Positions 23,108-31,703 are shown, counted from the stretch's first letter. The stretch is 41,320 bases of DNA from Chitinophagales bacterium (GCA_013299105.1 JAAFJY010000044.1:1-41320); one strand, 5' to 3'. The notes: generated by a model from the letters alone, not told the origin. Numbers and translations are program-made.

Positions 23108-23207
23108 GAGCGTAAAAAAATAAAGTGGCCTGATTGGGGTTTAGTGAAAAAAAAGCAACTGACTATAAGGAAGTTGTGTTCTTTTTTTGCTAAACCTCAT
23201 AAGCAAA
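23108..23207 (+). repeat. dispersed ~100-bp palindromic repeat, copy A
   Basis: GGAGCGTAAAAAAATAA leads into a 59-bp palindromic core (23138-23196) bounded by GGTTTAG and CTAAACC, with an inner CAACT/AGTTG stem and an A-run/T-run pair. Copy B, in opposite orientation, is at 32642-32744 with the same flank, so the repeat unit is longer than the palindrome. Here it lies in the leader of cysC. Confidence 0.85.
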
Positions 23208-23289
23208 TATGACCACCTTGTTTTAGCTCAAATACTTATGGCGCGGCACGCTGTTTGGGTAAAAATCGTCCAATCGGACCTACGACGGG

Positions 23290-23297
23290 CAAAGATA
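23290..23297 (-). promoter_or_regulatory. candidate -7 box for cysC-cysD-cysN
   Basis: On the minus strand TATCTTTG is an exact TAnnTTTG match. It would give a leader of about 190 bases that includes repeat copy A. A TTTC rather than TTTG lies near the -33 spacing. Confidence 0.4.
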
Positions 23298-23491
23298 CGG
23301 TTCCTGAGTCATTTCTGTGAAATTTTTTACGCTAACATATTGACATTCATTCATTTATTCACGTTTTACGAATAGCGATAAGTAGCGGATTTTGTGCTTG
23401 TTATGAAAAAAATGCTTTGCCTACTTGGTCCAATACACAAAAAATAATTCTCAATCTGCGATTTTATTTTCGAGTATCCTGTTTCAATTCC

Positions 23492-23499
23492 TATTTTTG
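23492..23499 (+). promoter_or_regulatory. candidate -7 box for the histidine kinase gene
   Basis: TATTTTTG matches TAnnTTTG, 28 bases before the ATG at 23528. Apart from this, the minus-strand box at 23290 and repeat copy A, the 430-base cysC-kinase spacer shows nothing I can name. Confidence 0.4.
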
Positions 23500-23527
23500 T
23501 AAGCCCCACTGAGATACTTCTTAAAAA

Positions 23528-25630
23528 ATGAATGCTCGCTTAATACTTCTTGGATTATTGTTTTGCCTTGTGTCGGAGCTCCACGCCCAGCAAAAGATAG
23601 TAGATAGCTTGACTGCCCTCATTAAGAAACATGAAGCTACCCGACGCATCAAAGATACCAGCTATACCAATTTACTACTCGATTGTGCACTCGCCTACGG
23701 AAATTCTTCGCCCGAAAATGCCTTGCCATTGGCCCAAAAAGCATTAAAAATTGCCAAAAAAGAAGGTTTTTTAAAGGCTACAGGCCGCAGTATGCAGATC
23801 ATCGGCCACAATTATTTTATCCAAGGAAACAACCAGAAAGCCTTAGATTATTTGGAGCGTGCAGTTAAAACCAGCGAAGTTGCTGAAGACCTTGCGGGTG
23901 TCGCTTTGGCTTCTCGGCGCTTTGGCATGGTCAATGGTTACATGGGCAAACATGTACTGGCCATCGACTGGTTTTTGAAAGCCCTGCGCATCGAAAAACA
24001 ACGCAACGACCCCGTTGGCATCAGTACTTGCCTGAACAATTTGGGTTCCACCTACCAAACCAATAAAGATTACCTCAAGTCCAATGAATACCTGCTGGAA
24101 GGTTTGAAGGTAGCCAGAAAAAATAAACTCATCAAAGAGGAAGGCTTGATTTTGGGTAATCTTGGCTCCAACTCCCTGGAATTAGGTCGATATGGCGAAG
24201 CTTTGAACTATTTCCAGGATGCAATCAAGATTGATGAAAGCATAGAGAACGGTGCTCGCTACTTGTCTTATGATTATTATGGCTTAGGCAATGTTTACCA
24301 ACGCATCAAGCGCTTGGAAGATGCTCGTCAACAGTATGAAAAATCGATCAAATTATCCGAAGAAAGTTCCAATTTTACTACTTTGTCTTTGAGCTACTTG
24401 CATTTGGCAGAAATGGCATCGAGCGCAGGAAAATTGGAAGAAGCCATCACTTTGGGTGAAAAAGGTTTTCGGGTAGCCCTGGAACATGATCGCCAAAGAG
24501 AAGTGCACAATGTCGCTCATTTTTTGCACAACGCTTACAAACAAAAAGGCGATTTTCAAAAAGCCCTAGGCTACTACGAGCAATATGCCAATCTAAAAGA
24601 TACCATTTTTAACCAAGATAACGAGCGAAAATTGGCTGAATTAGAAGCCAAATTCCAATTTGAGCAGCGCGAAAAAGCACTCAAGCTCGAACAAGATCGC
24701 AAAGACCTGCTCAATGACAAGCGCATGTACCGCCAAGGCCTCTGGATGTATGGCTTGGCCCTGGCTTTTTTATTGAGTGGTTTGACCCTGTATTTTATCC
24801 TGCGCAGCCGCCGCAGTAAAGAACTGGCCCTGCACATGTTGCAGGACAAAAACAAAGAAATTGTACGCCAACAAGTCGAATTGAAGGAGAAAAACGACAA
24901 GTTGGAGGACTTGAATCAACTCAAAACCAAGATTTTTTCCATCATTTCACATGACTTGCGCTCGCCGCTTGGCTTGTTGCAAGACATCCTCAATTTGGTG
25001 GACGAAGGTGGATTCACCGAAACCGAGTTCAAGGCTTTGATCCCACAACTCACCAAAAATGTGAGCTCAACGAATACCCTGGTCGAAAACCTCCTGAGCT
25101 GGGCACATAGCCAATTGGAAGGGGTGGGGATACAACAAGAACGCTTTGATCTCAAAGCATTGGTGGAAGAAAAAACCGGGCTATTTGACAATGTTGCCCA
25201 AGAAAAAGGGATCGAGCTGCTCAACAAACTACCGGAAGGCTTCAAGGCTTATGCCGACCAAAACATGATTGGGCTGGTCATCAAAAACCTCCTGGACAAT
25301 GCCCTGAAGTTTTGTCAAAAGGGGGATCAAATCACAGTTTCAGGTGAATCGCTTGAAGATGACGTGCAAGTCGTGGTGCAAGACACTGGAATTGGCATTT
25401 CAGCCGAGCGCTTGTCTCATATTTTTGACAACATCAACTCAACTCGCGGCACCCGAAATGAAAAAGGAACTGGCTTGGGGCTCATCCTGTGCAAAGATTT
25501 TGTAGAAAAAAACCAGGGCAAAATCTGGGTAAAAAGCCAACCTAATCATGGCACTGCTTTTTACTTTACGCTGCCCAAGAGCTATACTGCCGCCACGCGG
25601 GTGCATCCAGAATTGGAACTGAAGGACTAA
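23528..25630 (+). CDS. TPR-containing sensor histidine kinase
   Basis: 700 residues. Order: signal peptide (to about HAQ, residue 21), a periplasmic array of tetratricopeptide repeats (about 45-360, for example ALASRRFGMVNGYMGKHVLAIDWFLKAL), a coiled segment, one membrane helix (about 403-425), a coiled coil (KNKEIVRQQVELKEKNDKLEDL), HisKA with phosphoacceptor His475 in FSIISHDLRSP, and HATPase_c with NLLDNALKF (N box), DTGIGIS (G1) and GTGLGL (G2). There is no receiver or DNA-binding domain, so it must pass phosphate to a separate regulator. None is adjacent. The ligand of the TPR part is unknown. The beta-propeller gene follows after eight bases and is presumably cotranscribed. Confidence 0.93.
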   Translation: MNARLILLGLLFCLVSELHAQQKIVDSLTALIKKHEATRRIKDTSYTNLLLDCALAYGNSSPENALPLAQKALKIAKKEGFLKATGRSMQIIGHNYFIQGNNQKALDYLERAVKTSEVAEDLAGVALASRRFGMVNGYMGKHVLAIDWFLKALRIEKQRNDPVGISTCLNNLGSTYQTNKDYLKSNEYLLEGLKVARKNKLIKEEGLILGNLGSNSLELGRYGEALNYFQDAIKIDESIENGARYLSYDYYGLGNVYQRIKRLEDARQQYEKSIKLSEESSNFTTLSLSYLHLAEMASSAGKLEEAITLGEKGFRVALEHDRQREVHNVAHFLHNAYKQKGDFQKALGYYEQYANLKDTIFNQDNERKLAELEAKFQFEQREKALKLEQDRKDLLNDKRMYRQGLWMYGLALAFLLSGLTLYFILRSRRSKELALHMLQDKNKEIVRQQVELKEKNDKLEDLNQLKTKIFSIISHDLRSPLGLLQDILNLVDEGGFTETEFKALIPQLTKNVSSTNTLVENLLSWAHSQLEGVGIQQERFDLKALVEEKTGLFDNVAQEKGIELLNKLPEGFKAYADQNMIGLVIKNLLDNALKFCQKGDQITVSGESLEDDVQVVVQDTGIGISAERLSHIFDNINSTRGTRNEKGTGLGLILCKDFVEKNQGKIWVKSQPNHGTAFYFTLPKSYTAATRVHPELELKD

Positions 25631-25638
25631 AAGTAACT

Positions 25639-26628
25639 ATGAGACCTATCTTTCTCTTTTACCTTGTTTGCTTGTTTACTTTTTTCATGTTACCCCAATT
25701 TGCCACGGCCCAAGAAATTGGTCAAGTGTGGGTGAAAATACCCGAAAAAGACCTGATCCCCGAAGGCATTGCCTATGACCCCGTCCGCAAACGCCTTTTC
25801 CTCAGCAGTGTAAGCAAAAACAAAATTGTAGTCATTGACAAAAACAAGGTGGTACGAGATTTTATCAAATCCGGGCAAGACGGTTTTGGCACTGGAGTAG
25901 GCTTGCACGTGGACCCTGAAAGACAGGTGCTTTGGGCTTGCAACAATCGGGGAGACACCTCCATGATTCACCAATACGATTTAAAAAAAGACCAACTGAT
26001 TCGGGTGTTCAAATACAGCGATGGCAAAAAACGCTTGTTCAATGACCTCGACATCCACCCCAATGGCACGGTTTACATCAGCGACAGCGATCACAATGGG
26101 ATCTTCAGGATCCAACCCCAATCCCAAAAAATAGAGAAATTCATTGAAAGCGATGACCTGCAATACCCAAATGGCATAGTGGTGCAAGGCGAACAGCTTT
26201 TTGTGGCGTCCACCATGCGGGGAATTTTGCGTATCCCGATCAATTCAGCAGAAATCATCCCCTTGGACCCCGATCGGCGTTTTCACAGCGACGGAATCGA
26301 CGGACTGGCCTTTTTCCAGGGCAGCTTATATGGCATTCACAACCTCGATCAGCAATATTTCAAGCAACGCATCAAACGGTACGTTCTTTCCCCTGCCCTT
26401 GACGCCATAACCCAAGACAAGCTCCTTGAACAAGGAAATTACGCTTTCGAGGACCCTACAACTGGCGTTTTTGCGGGCAATCGCTATTTCTGCATCGCCA
26501 ATAGCCAATTGGAGGCTTACAACCAATTGGGTGAGGATGTAAGTGGCAAAAGCTCCTGGAAAGAGCCCGTGATTCTGTGGTACAGATTTGATAAGGTGGG
26601 AAATTTGGTGTTGCCGAAGAGGAAATGA
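25639..26628 (+). CDS. exported SMP-30/gluconolactonase-like beta-propeller protein
   Basis: 329 residues with a signal peptide (MRPIFLFYLVCLFTFFMLPQ, cleavage near TAQ). The mature part shows propeller blades: PEGIAYDPVRKRLFLSSVSKNKI, LHVDPERQVLWACNN, FNDLDIHPNGTVYISDSDHNGIFRI and QYPNGIVVQGEQLFVAST. The N-D-L-x-x-x-x-x-G-x-x-Y-x-S-D-S motif is shared with SMP-30/gluconolactonase and strictosidine-synthase-like proteins, which bind a divalent metal at the propeller axis. It is located in the periplasm or outside. Coupled to the TPR kinase gene (eight-base gap), it may supply or modify a ligand for the kinase, which is inference. Reaction not predictable. Confidence 0.8.
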   Translation: MRPIFLFYLVCLFTFFMLPQFATAQEIGQVWVKIPEKDLIPEGIAYDPVRKRLFLSSVSKNKIVVIDKNKVVRDFIKSGQDGFGTGVGLHVDPERQVLWACNNRGDTSMIHQYDLKKDQLIRVFKYSDGKKRLFNDLDIHPNGTVYISDSDHNGIFRIQPQSQKIEKFIESDDLQYPNGIVVQGEQLFVASTMRGILRIPINSAEIIPLDPDRRFHSDGIDGLAFFQGSLYGIHNLDQQYFKQRIKRYVLSPALDAITQDKLLEQGNYAFEDPTTGVFAGNRYFCIANSQLEAYNQLGEDVSGKSSWKEPVILWYRFDKVGNLVLPKRK

Positions 26629-26663
26629 GTGTTTAATCAAGTAAATGCGTTTGTATAATTTCA

Positions 26664-26694
26664 TTTGCAACTTATTCAAATAAACTCTATCTTG
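26664..26694 (+). promoter_or_regulatory. candidate promoter of the LRR-Roc-COR-TIR gene
   Basis: TTTG (26664-26667) is followed after 20 bases by TATCTTGG (near TAnnTTTG), the spacing expected for Bacteroidota housekeeping promoters. The predicted start would be about 25 bases before the ATG. Confidence 0.4.
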
Positions 26695-26704
26695 GCTTAA
26701 TCTG

Positions 26705-26718
26705 CTTACTTAAGTAAG
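26705..26718. promoter_or_regulatory. 14-bp perfect palindrome just before the LRR-Roc-COR-TIR start
   Basis: CTTACTTAAGTAAG is fully self-complementary and ends five bases before the ATG at 26724, downstream of the candidate promoter. It could be an operator or hide the start region in RNA. No second copy was noticed in the window. Confidence 0.55.
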
Positions 26719-26723
26719 AAACA

Positions 26724-29700
26724 ATGTCTGAAATAGCTCGTTACATAATTGAAGAAAATATTCGCTCAAAAAGACCTTATCTGGATTTAGGTCGATGCGG
26801 CCTTACAGAAATACCAGATTATATTGAAGAACTGACTTGGATAGAAACGCTAGTATTAAGCAACGAATGGCTAGAGTATAATCCACATACACAACATTTC
26901 GATTATAAAAAATCAGTAAACTCAGGAAAAAATAACAATATTTTATCGCTATCTCCTGCCCTTTCAAGTTTAAAGTCATTGAAGAGATTATTTTTACAAA
27001 ACCAATCTTCAATCACAGACCTGAATCCAATTAAAAACTTGATTGAATTAACGGAATTAAACTTGATTGAAACACAAGTAAATGATCTTTCTCAATTATC
27101 CAATTTAACTAACTTGAGAATTCTTATTCTTGTAAAAACTCAAATTGAAGATATCAGTCCCATATCCAATTTACACAAACTGCAGGTAATAAATTTTTCC
27201 ATGACGAGAGTAAACAATTTGACGCCTTTGACGGGGTTGATCAACTTAGAACGCCTCATCTGTTTTGACACTAATATTAGTGATCTATCTCCCCTTAGCC
27301 AGTTAACAGAATTAAAAGAATTCGCTTGTTCCTCTTCACTTTTAGAGGACCTCACTCCACTAAAAGAATTAGCGCAACTCCAATTCTTATCATGCCCATA
27401 TACTCAAGTATCAGACATTTCGCCTTTAATAAGTTTGTCAAAATTAAGAATAATTATACTAAATTCAACAAACATCGAAGACATTACCCCACTTTCAAAT
27501 CTAACAAATTTGAATGCTATAAATTTATCCTCTACAAAAATAAATAATTTTTCAGCCCTTATCAATTTGAGTAATTTACAAGAGATTTATTGTTCAAATA
27601 CTCCTATTCGAGAACTAGCGCCTTTAAAAACATTGCCTAATTTAAGCAAACTAGATTGTTCAAACACTCAAATTAAGAAATCAGAGCCTTTAATTGAATT
27701 TAAATCATTAACCGAGTTCAAACTTTTAGGATGTGCCATAAACGATTGTTCAACAGATGTTTTTGAATCTGGAGACCCTGAATTACTACGTGCTTATTTT
27801 AAATTAAAAAAATCACTACCAAGAAATAGGCGTGGAAAAGCCCTTAATTCAAATCCAAGTAAGGATGTAAAACTCATATTACTCGGAAATAGTGACTCAG
27901 GAAAAACTAGTCTATTACATTATCTAAAAACAAATAAATTTCTTGTGGATCGGAATAGTACACATGGACTAATGGTTCACCGCTGGAATCCAGACATCAA
28001 ACGGTTTCCTGATCTAAAAGATATTGCAATAAGTATTTGGGACTTTGGAGGTCAAGAGTATTATCATGGTGCTTATCGTTTATTCATGAGTTCTAATACT
28101 GTTTATCTTCTTGTTTGGGATGGTGAGACTAATTTTAATGGTAAAAAGCCTACTGTGCTGAAAAAAGGCGATGAAAAGGTTGAATTAGAACATTTTGAGT
28201 TAAAATATTGGCTTGACACTATCCGTCATTATGGAGGTGAACATGATAATTCCCCTCTTTTGGTTGTTCAGAACAAAACAGATATATCTGGAAAGAAACG
28301 ATTAGACATTAACATGCACGATGAATACAATATAATAGAGTCTTTTCACATTAGCCTTTTAGAAGCCCGCAAGAATAAGAAAAAACTAGAAAATAATCTA
28401 TTAGATCAGCTCTGCATTGAGCTTGAGCAAAACCTTCTTTCCCAATCAGATGATTCTTCCTTACCTCATGAGTGGTTAAGTATAAGAGATGCTATTCTTG
28501 AGTTGCAGAATGATATAAACACACAAGAAATAAACAATAAAAATCCATTTCATAAAAACCTTAGTGAAGATGGTTCTTTGAGTCTATCTGAGTTTGAAGA
28601 AGCAGCACAACAACTCTTGAGCTCATCAACTTATGATTCAATAAAACATTTACCTAAGCTCTTTGAAAGAGGAGGCATTGTTGCTTTTTTTGAAGATTCA
28701 CAAGCCTTAAAAGATAAAGTTTTTATCAACCCCTCACAACTTGTCGATAGGCTTTATTACATCCTAAACAAAGAAGTTCTCTCACTCGGTGGTGAGTTTA
28801 ATCCAAATCAAGTATTTGATGCTGATAATTTAGCATTTAAGACAACATTTATTGAAGTAGCTAGCAAGTTAGAATTAATCTTTCCCCATCCAGTTAATGG
28901 TAAGGATGGGTGGTATATTGCCCCACAATATTTACCTGAAACGCATCCAATAGAAGATATATTTATTATTTCTGACCAATCAACATGGCAGAATGATTTT
29001 TGGCTAAAAGTGCCTCTATTCTATTATAAAAAATTATTACATGGACTTTTGCTTCACTATGCAAGTGATAACCAATCTGTAGCGCGGCATTTTTGGAAAA
29101 ATGGCATAATCTTTATAAAAAACAATTTATTTGTAATAATCAAAGGTCAATATCCTAAAAAATACGAGCATGAGGGAATATTATTTATAGGCGTGCAAAA
29201 GGAAATTAATAATGAGCATATTAACCTACAACGTGAAATTTTCAACAAATGCCAGTACTTACTTGTTACCAAAGATGATCAAAGTCAAAGATCATCTGGT
29301 AGGTTTTTTGCAAACTCACTTGAGCAACTAGAAAATCCATCATTCACAAATAATGGTTTTACACCTCCTAAATGGCTTGAAGTCTCAAAGGATGGCTTAT
29401 TCTTTGTTCCCTATCTTGATTTACTAGACGCATTTGGAAAAGAGGATGTTTATATTAACACAAAAGACAATAAAGGATATAAAGAACGTATACTAGTTCG
29501 AAGTTTAGAGGCACTTCTTCCACCAAAGAGTTATACAACCAAGAAAGTGTTTATTTCTTATTCTCATCATAATATTATTTGGCTTAGTCGCTTACAAACA
29601 CATTTAGGAATATTAAAACGTTCGAATAAAATAGAGACCTGGACTGATCTAGAAATAATTCCTGGAGAGGAATGGGAAAAGAGTATTCATGATGCAATTG

Positions 29701-30023
29701 AAAATGCTGATGTATTTATACTCTTACTTTCAGTAGATTTTATATCATCAAATTACATATGGGAAATTGAGCTAAAGCGCATATTCGAAACTTATAAAAA
29801 TAAAAATAAAAGAGTTATTCCTATCATGATAGAACCGATGGATATGTTTGGATTACCAGGTGTAAACATAATAGAAGAAAACAACTTGAGTTCAATTCAT
29901 ATTCAAGATTTTCAAATAATACCAAATCAAAATGGCTTATTAAAACCAATTAGCCTCTGGACAAACCCAGAAGAAGCTTTAGCACTTGTGGCAAAAGAAA
30001 TTAGAAAAATAATTAACAACTAA
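26724..30023 (+). CDS. LRR-Roc-COR-TIR protein (bacterial Roco with TIR domain)
   Basis: 1,099 residues. Leucine-rich repeats of about 22 residues span 25-340 (pattern L-x-x-L-x-x-T-x-I-x-D-x-S-P-L-S-N-L). The Roc GTPase follows with P-loop GNSDSGKT (388-395), DFGGQ (440-444) and NKTD (517-520). The region 600-930 fits the COR dimerisation domain. The C-terminal TIR domain (about 938-1085) begins KKVFISYSHHN and has Glu1014/Glu1016 in NYIWEIEL, where TIR NADases carry their catalytic Glu. No signal peptide or membrane segment, so cytoplasmic. Known parts suggest a sensor (LRR), a GTP switch and an NAD-cleaving or signalling output, as in NLR-like immunity. The gene is clearly more AT-rich than its neighbours, suggesting transfer. 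Target and activity are unproven. Confidence 0.92.
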   Translation: MSEIARYIIEENIRSKRPYLDLGRCGLTEIPDYIEELTWIETLVLSNEWLEYNPHTQHFDYKKSVNSGKNNNILSLSPALSSLKSLKRLFLQNQSSITDLNPIKNLIELTELNLIETQVNDLSQLSNLTNLRILILVKTQIEDISPISNLHKLQVINFSMTRVNNLTPLTGLINLERLICFDTNISDLSPLSQLTELKEFACSSSLLEDLTPLKELAQLQFLSCPYTQVSDISPLISLSKLRIIILNSTNIEDITPLSNLTNLNAINLSSTKINNFSALINLSNLQEIYCSNTPIRELAPLKTLPNLSKLDCSNTQIKKSEPLIEFKSLTEFKLLGCAINDCSTDVFESGDPELLRAYFKLKKSLPRNRRGKALNSNPSKDVKLILLGNSDSGKTSLLHYLKTNKFLVDRNSTHGLMVHRWNPDIKRFPDLKDIAISIWDFGGQEYYHGAYRLFMSSNTVYLLVWDGETNFNGKKPTVLKKGDEKVELEHFELKYWLDTIRHYGGEHDNSPLLVVQNKTDISGKKRLDINMHDEYNIIESFHISLLEARKNKKKLENNLLDQLCIELEQNLLSQSDDSSLPHEWLSIRDAILELQNDINTQEINNKNPFHKNLSEDGSLSLSEFEEAAQQLLSSSTYDSIKHLPKLFERGGIVAFFEDSQALKDKVFINPSQLVDRLYYILNKEVLSLGGEFNPNQVFDADNLAFKTTFIEVASKLELIFPHPVNGKDGWYIAPQYLPETHPIEDIFIISDQSTWQNDFWLKVPLFYYKKLLHGLLLHYASDNQSVARHFWKNGIIFIKNNLFVIIKGQYPKKYEHEGILFIGVQKEINNEHINLQREIFNKCQYLLVTKDDQSQRSSGRFFANSLEQLENPSFTNNGFTPPKWLEVSKDGLFFVPYLDLLDAFGKEDVYINTKDNKGYKERILVRSLEALLPPKSYTTKKVFISYSHHNIIWLSRLQTHLGILKRSNKIETWTDLEIIPGEEWEKSIHDAIENADVFILLLSVDFISSNYIWEIELKRIFETYKNKNKRVIPIMIEPMDMFGLPGVNIIEENNLSSIHIQDFQIIPNQNGLLKPISLWTNPEEALALVAKEIRKIINN

Positions 30024-30060
30024 TGACTTTCATCATCACAAAAAAATACTACAAAAATAT

Positions 30061-30223
30061 CAGCAATTCCCTGTTTGACAAAATCGTGACAATCAAAAAG
30101 CCATTTTTTTGGTAACCTAGATGAAATACAGATTTTTTTAAGTGCATCTCGTCCATATTGCGCTAAAAAATTCTTTTGGTCTTCCCTAAAAAGAGGGTAA
30201 AATCGCTAAACGGGGAATTGCTG
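30061..30223. mobile_element. 163-bp element with 16-bp terminal inverted repeats
   Basis: CAGCAATTCCCTGTTT (30061-30076) pairs with the reverse complement CAGCAATTCCCCGTTT (30223-30208), 15 of 16 identical. Inside is a CCCT-AAAAAG-AGGG hairpin (about 30184-30197) and no coding frame. It fills most of the 215-base gap between two convergent TIR-gene units. No sure target duplication is visible. It could be a MITE or a large terminator-like structure. Confidence 0.5.
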
Positions 30224-30238
30224 TAAAAAAATTAGTGC

Positions 30239-30829
30239 TTACTTAATTTTTCTCTTTACCAAGTTTTTAAACACAAACAAAATCAACAATATAATCATTA
30301 ACAGTAAACAGATTGAATTGAATACGCCTTTAAAGAGAATTGTCGAAAACTCTTTCAGCTCGTGCACAAATTCAGCCGAAAGAAAAACAAAAATAAATGC
30401 TGGGAAAATATATTTATAAATAATTGAAATAAATTTATGGACCTTTTTCCGATTCGCTTTATACAAACTCCCTTCCCTTGTTATTTGGAAGGGCGTTAAA
30501 TAATCTGAAATTTGACCTTCAAGCATATGCAAGTACCTGTAATGATTATCGATAGCCAAATTAGACTGCAAATATAAAATAAGGTCCCAAAGCATTAGAA
30601 AATATAGCACAGAACTGATATATGCCTTGTCAACCAAATCAATACCATATTTTTCTACAATAAATGTATTGAATTTATCCTGATCAAACCTGAAAAGAAG
30701 TAAAAGAAATAAGACCAAAAACAAAACAAAATATCTATTCCTATTCTCAGTATATCTGATTTGTTGAGTGAAAGTATCTTTATAATGATCGTACATTATC
30801 TCCATTTTCTTTTCGTCTTCAATTTGCAT
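30239..30829 (-). CDS. four-helix membrane protein paired with the TIR-TM gene
   Basis: 196 residues, starting ten bases after the TIR-TM stop. A charged N-terminal region (MQIEDEKKMEIMYDHYKDTFTQQIRYTENRNR) precedes four hydrophobic segments: about 33-48 (YFVLFLVLFLLLLF), 69-88 (AYISSVLYFLMLWDLILYL), 132-153 (YKYIFPAFIFVFLSAEF region) and 167-188 (SICLLLMIILLILFVF). The C-terminus is basic (KNLVKRKIK). The general layout recalls SLATT-type effector proteins, which are predicted pore formers in nucleotide-signal defence systems, but I cannot assign it to that family. The close spacing points to a two-gene operon and to joint action at the inner membrane. Confidence 0.75.
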   Translation of the reverse strand: MQIEDEKKMEIMYDHYKDTFTQQIRYTENRNRYFVLFLVLFLLLLFRFDQDKFNTFIVEKYGIDLVDKAYISSVLYFLMLWDLILYLQSNLAIDNHYRYLHMLEGQISDYLTPFQITREGSLYKANRKKVHKFISIIYKYIFPAFIFVFLSAEFVHELKEFSTILFKGVFNSICLLLMIILLILFVFKNLVKRKIK

Positions 30830-30839
30830 GGCTTTGGAT

Positions 30840-31625
30840 TTATTTGAGTGAAATATACAAGATTATTGCAATAATAATGCCCACCAATATGATGATCATC
30901 CAAGGCAATGGGTTGTCTGCTACTTCTACAGTATCTTCAACAATAATTCGATTATTCTCGTTATCTATGGTTACTTGCCTAGCAATGGAGTTTCCAGCGG
31001 GTGTGGGGAACTTAATTTCTTCTACTGCTTTTTGGGTTGCCCACTCCTTCAACTGTTGAACAGGCTCTGGAGCTTTATATGAGTAGTTCTTCATCAAAAT
31101 ATCTCTGGGCAATTCACCTTTCGGTGGCTTTCCTGTTAGTGCGGGGTTTCTATCAATTGAGAGGTAAGAGCACATTTCAATTGATTTTTGAATGGCATCT
31201 AAGCCTTCAATTTTGTTTTCCCAACTGATAAGTGGTATTAATCGTCCCTTATATTGTGGCGTCAATTGTGTTTTTCTCAGCTCATATTCTCGGTAGTTAC
31301 ACTCTTCTAAATATATGCCCAATACACCAATAGCAGTCTCTGCCCTCCTGTTCATTACTCGAGGTATTTCTACAGTTTGAATAAAATCTGAGGAATTAAA
31401 CTTTTTACTAAGAACGAATAAAACTAAATCCGCATCATCAATATAATCCAATATCTTCTGTTTCCATGCTTCACCAGCAACAATATATTGATCACTATAA
31501 ATTCTTATTCCGAATTTTTCGTCATCGTAGTCAATATACTCCATTTGCCTACAAAGGCCATCAATGATTTGCATATAGTCGTAATCATCTTTGCTGTATG
31601 AAATAAAAATATTGATCTCTTTCAT
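30840..31625 (-). CDS. TIR-domain protein with C-terminal membrane anchor
   Basis: 261 residues from the ATG at 31625. An in-frame extension of 22 codons overlaps the promoter and is rejected, since MKEINIFISYSKDDYDYMQI is a classic TIR start. The TIR/SEFIR-like domain covers about 1-155: FISYSKDD, WKQKILDYIDDADLVLFVLSKKFNSSDFIQTVEI with Glu86 as candidate catalytic residue, and GRLIPLISW. A linker follows (about 160-238), then a single helix at the very end (240-260, IIILVGIIIAIILY), making it a tail-anchored protein with the TIR domain in the cytoplasm. A good promoter lies upstream. Known bacterial TIR domains degrade NAD or make signalling nucleotides. Membrane anchoring plus a membrane partner is unusual. 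Confidence 0.82.
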   Translation of the reverse strand: MKEINIFISYSKDDYDYMQIIDGLCRQMEYIDYDDEKFGIRIYSDQYIVAGEAWKQKILDYIDDADLVLFVLSKKFNSSDFIQTVEIPRVMNRRAETAIGVLGIYLEECNYREYELRKTQLTPQYKGRLIPLISWENKIEGLDAIQKSIEMCSYLSIDRNPALTGKPPKGELPRDILMKNYSYKAPEPVQQLKEWATQKAVEEIKFPTPAGNSIARQVTIDNENNRIIVEDTVEVADNPLPWMIIILVGIIIAIILYISLK

Positions 31626-31660
31626 AGGCCTTTTGGATAAGTTAGGCACTAAATTAACAT

Positions 31661-31691
31661 CAAACTTACAAAAAACAAAATAAGAGCTCAA
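31661..31691 (-). promoter_or_regulatory. promoter of the TIR-TM / four-helix operon
   Basis: On the minus strand TTG (31691-31689), 20 bases, then TAAGTTTG (31668-31661) fits TTG-N19-20-TAnnTTTG. The expected start site is about 30 bases before the ATG at 31625. It is the best promoter match in the window. Confidence 0.5.
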
Positions 31692-31703
31692 TTATATTTA
31701 TAT

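Noticed and set aside
23528-25630. PorY, the kinase partner of PorX
   Set aside because: The kinase has a large TPR sensor with signal peptide, unlike the short two-helix sensor of PorY, and is not adjacent to porX.
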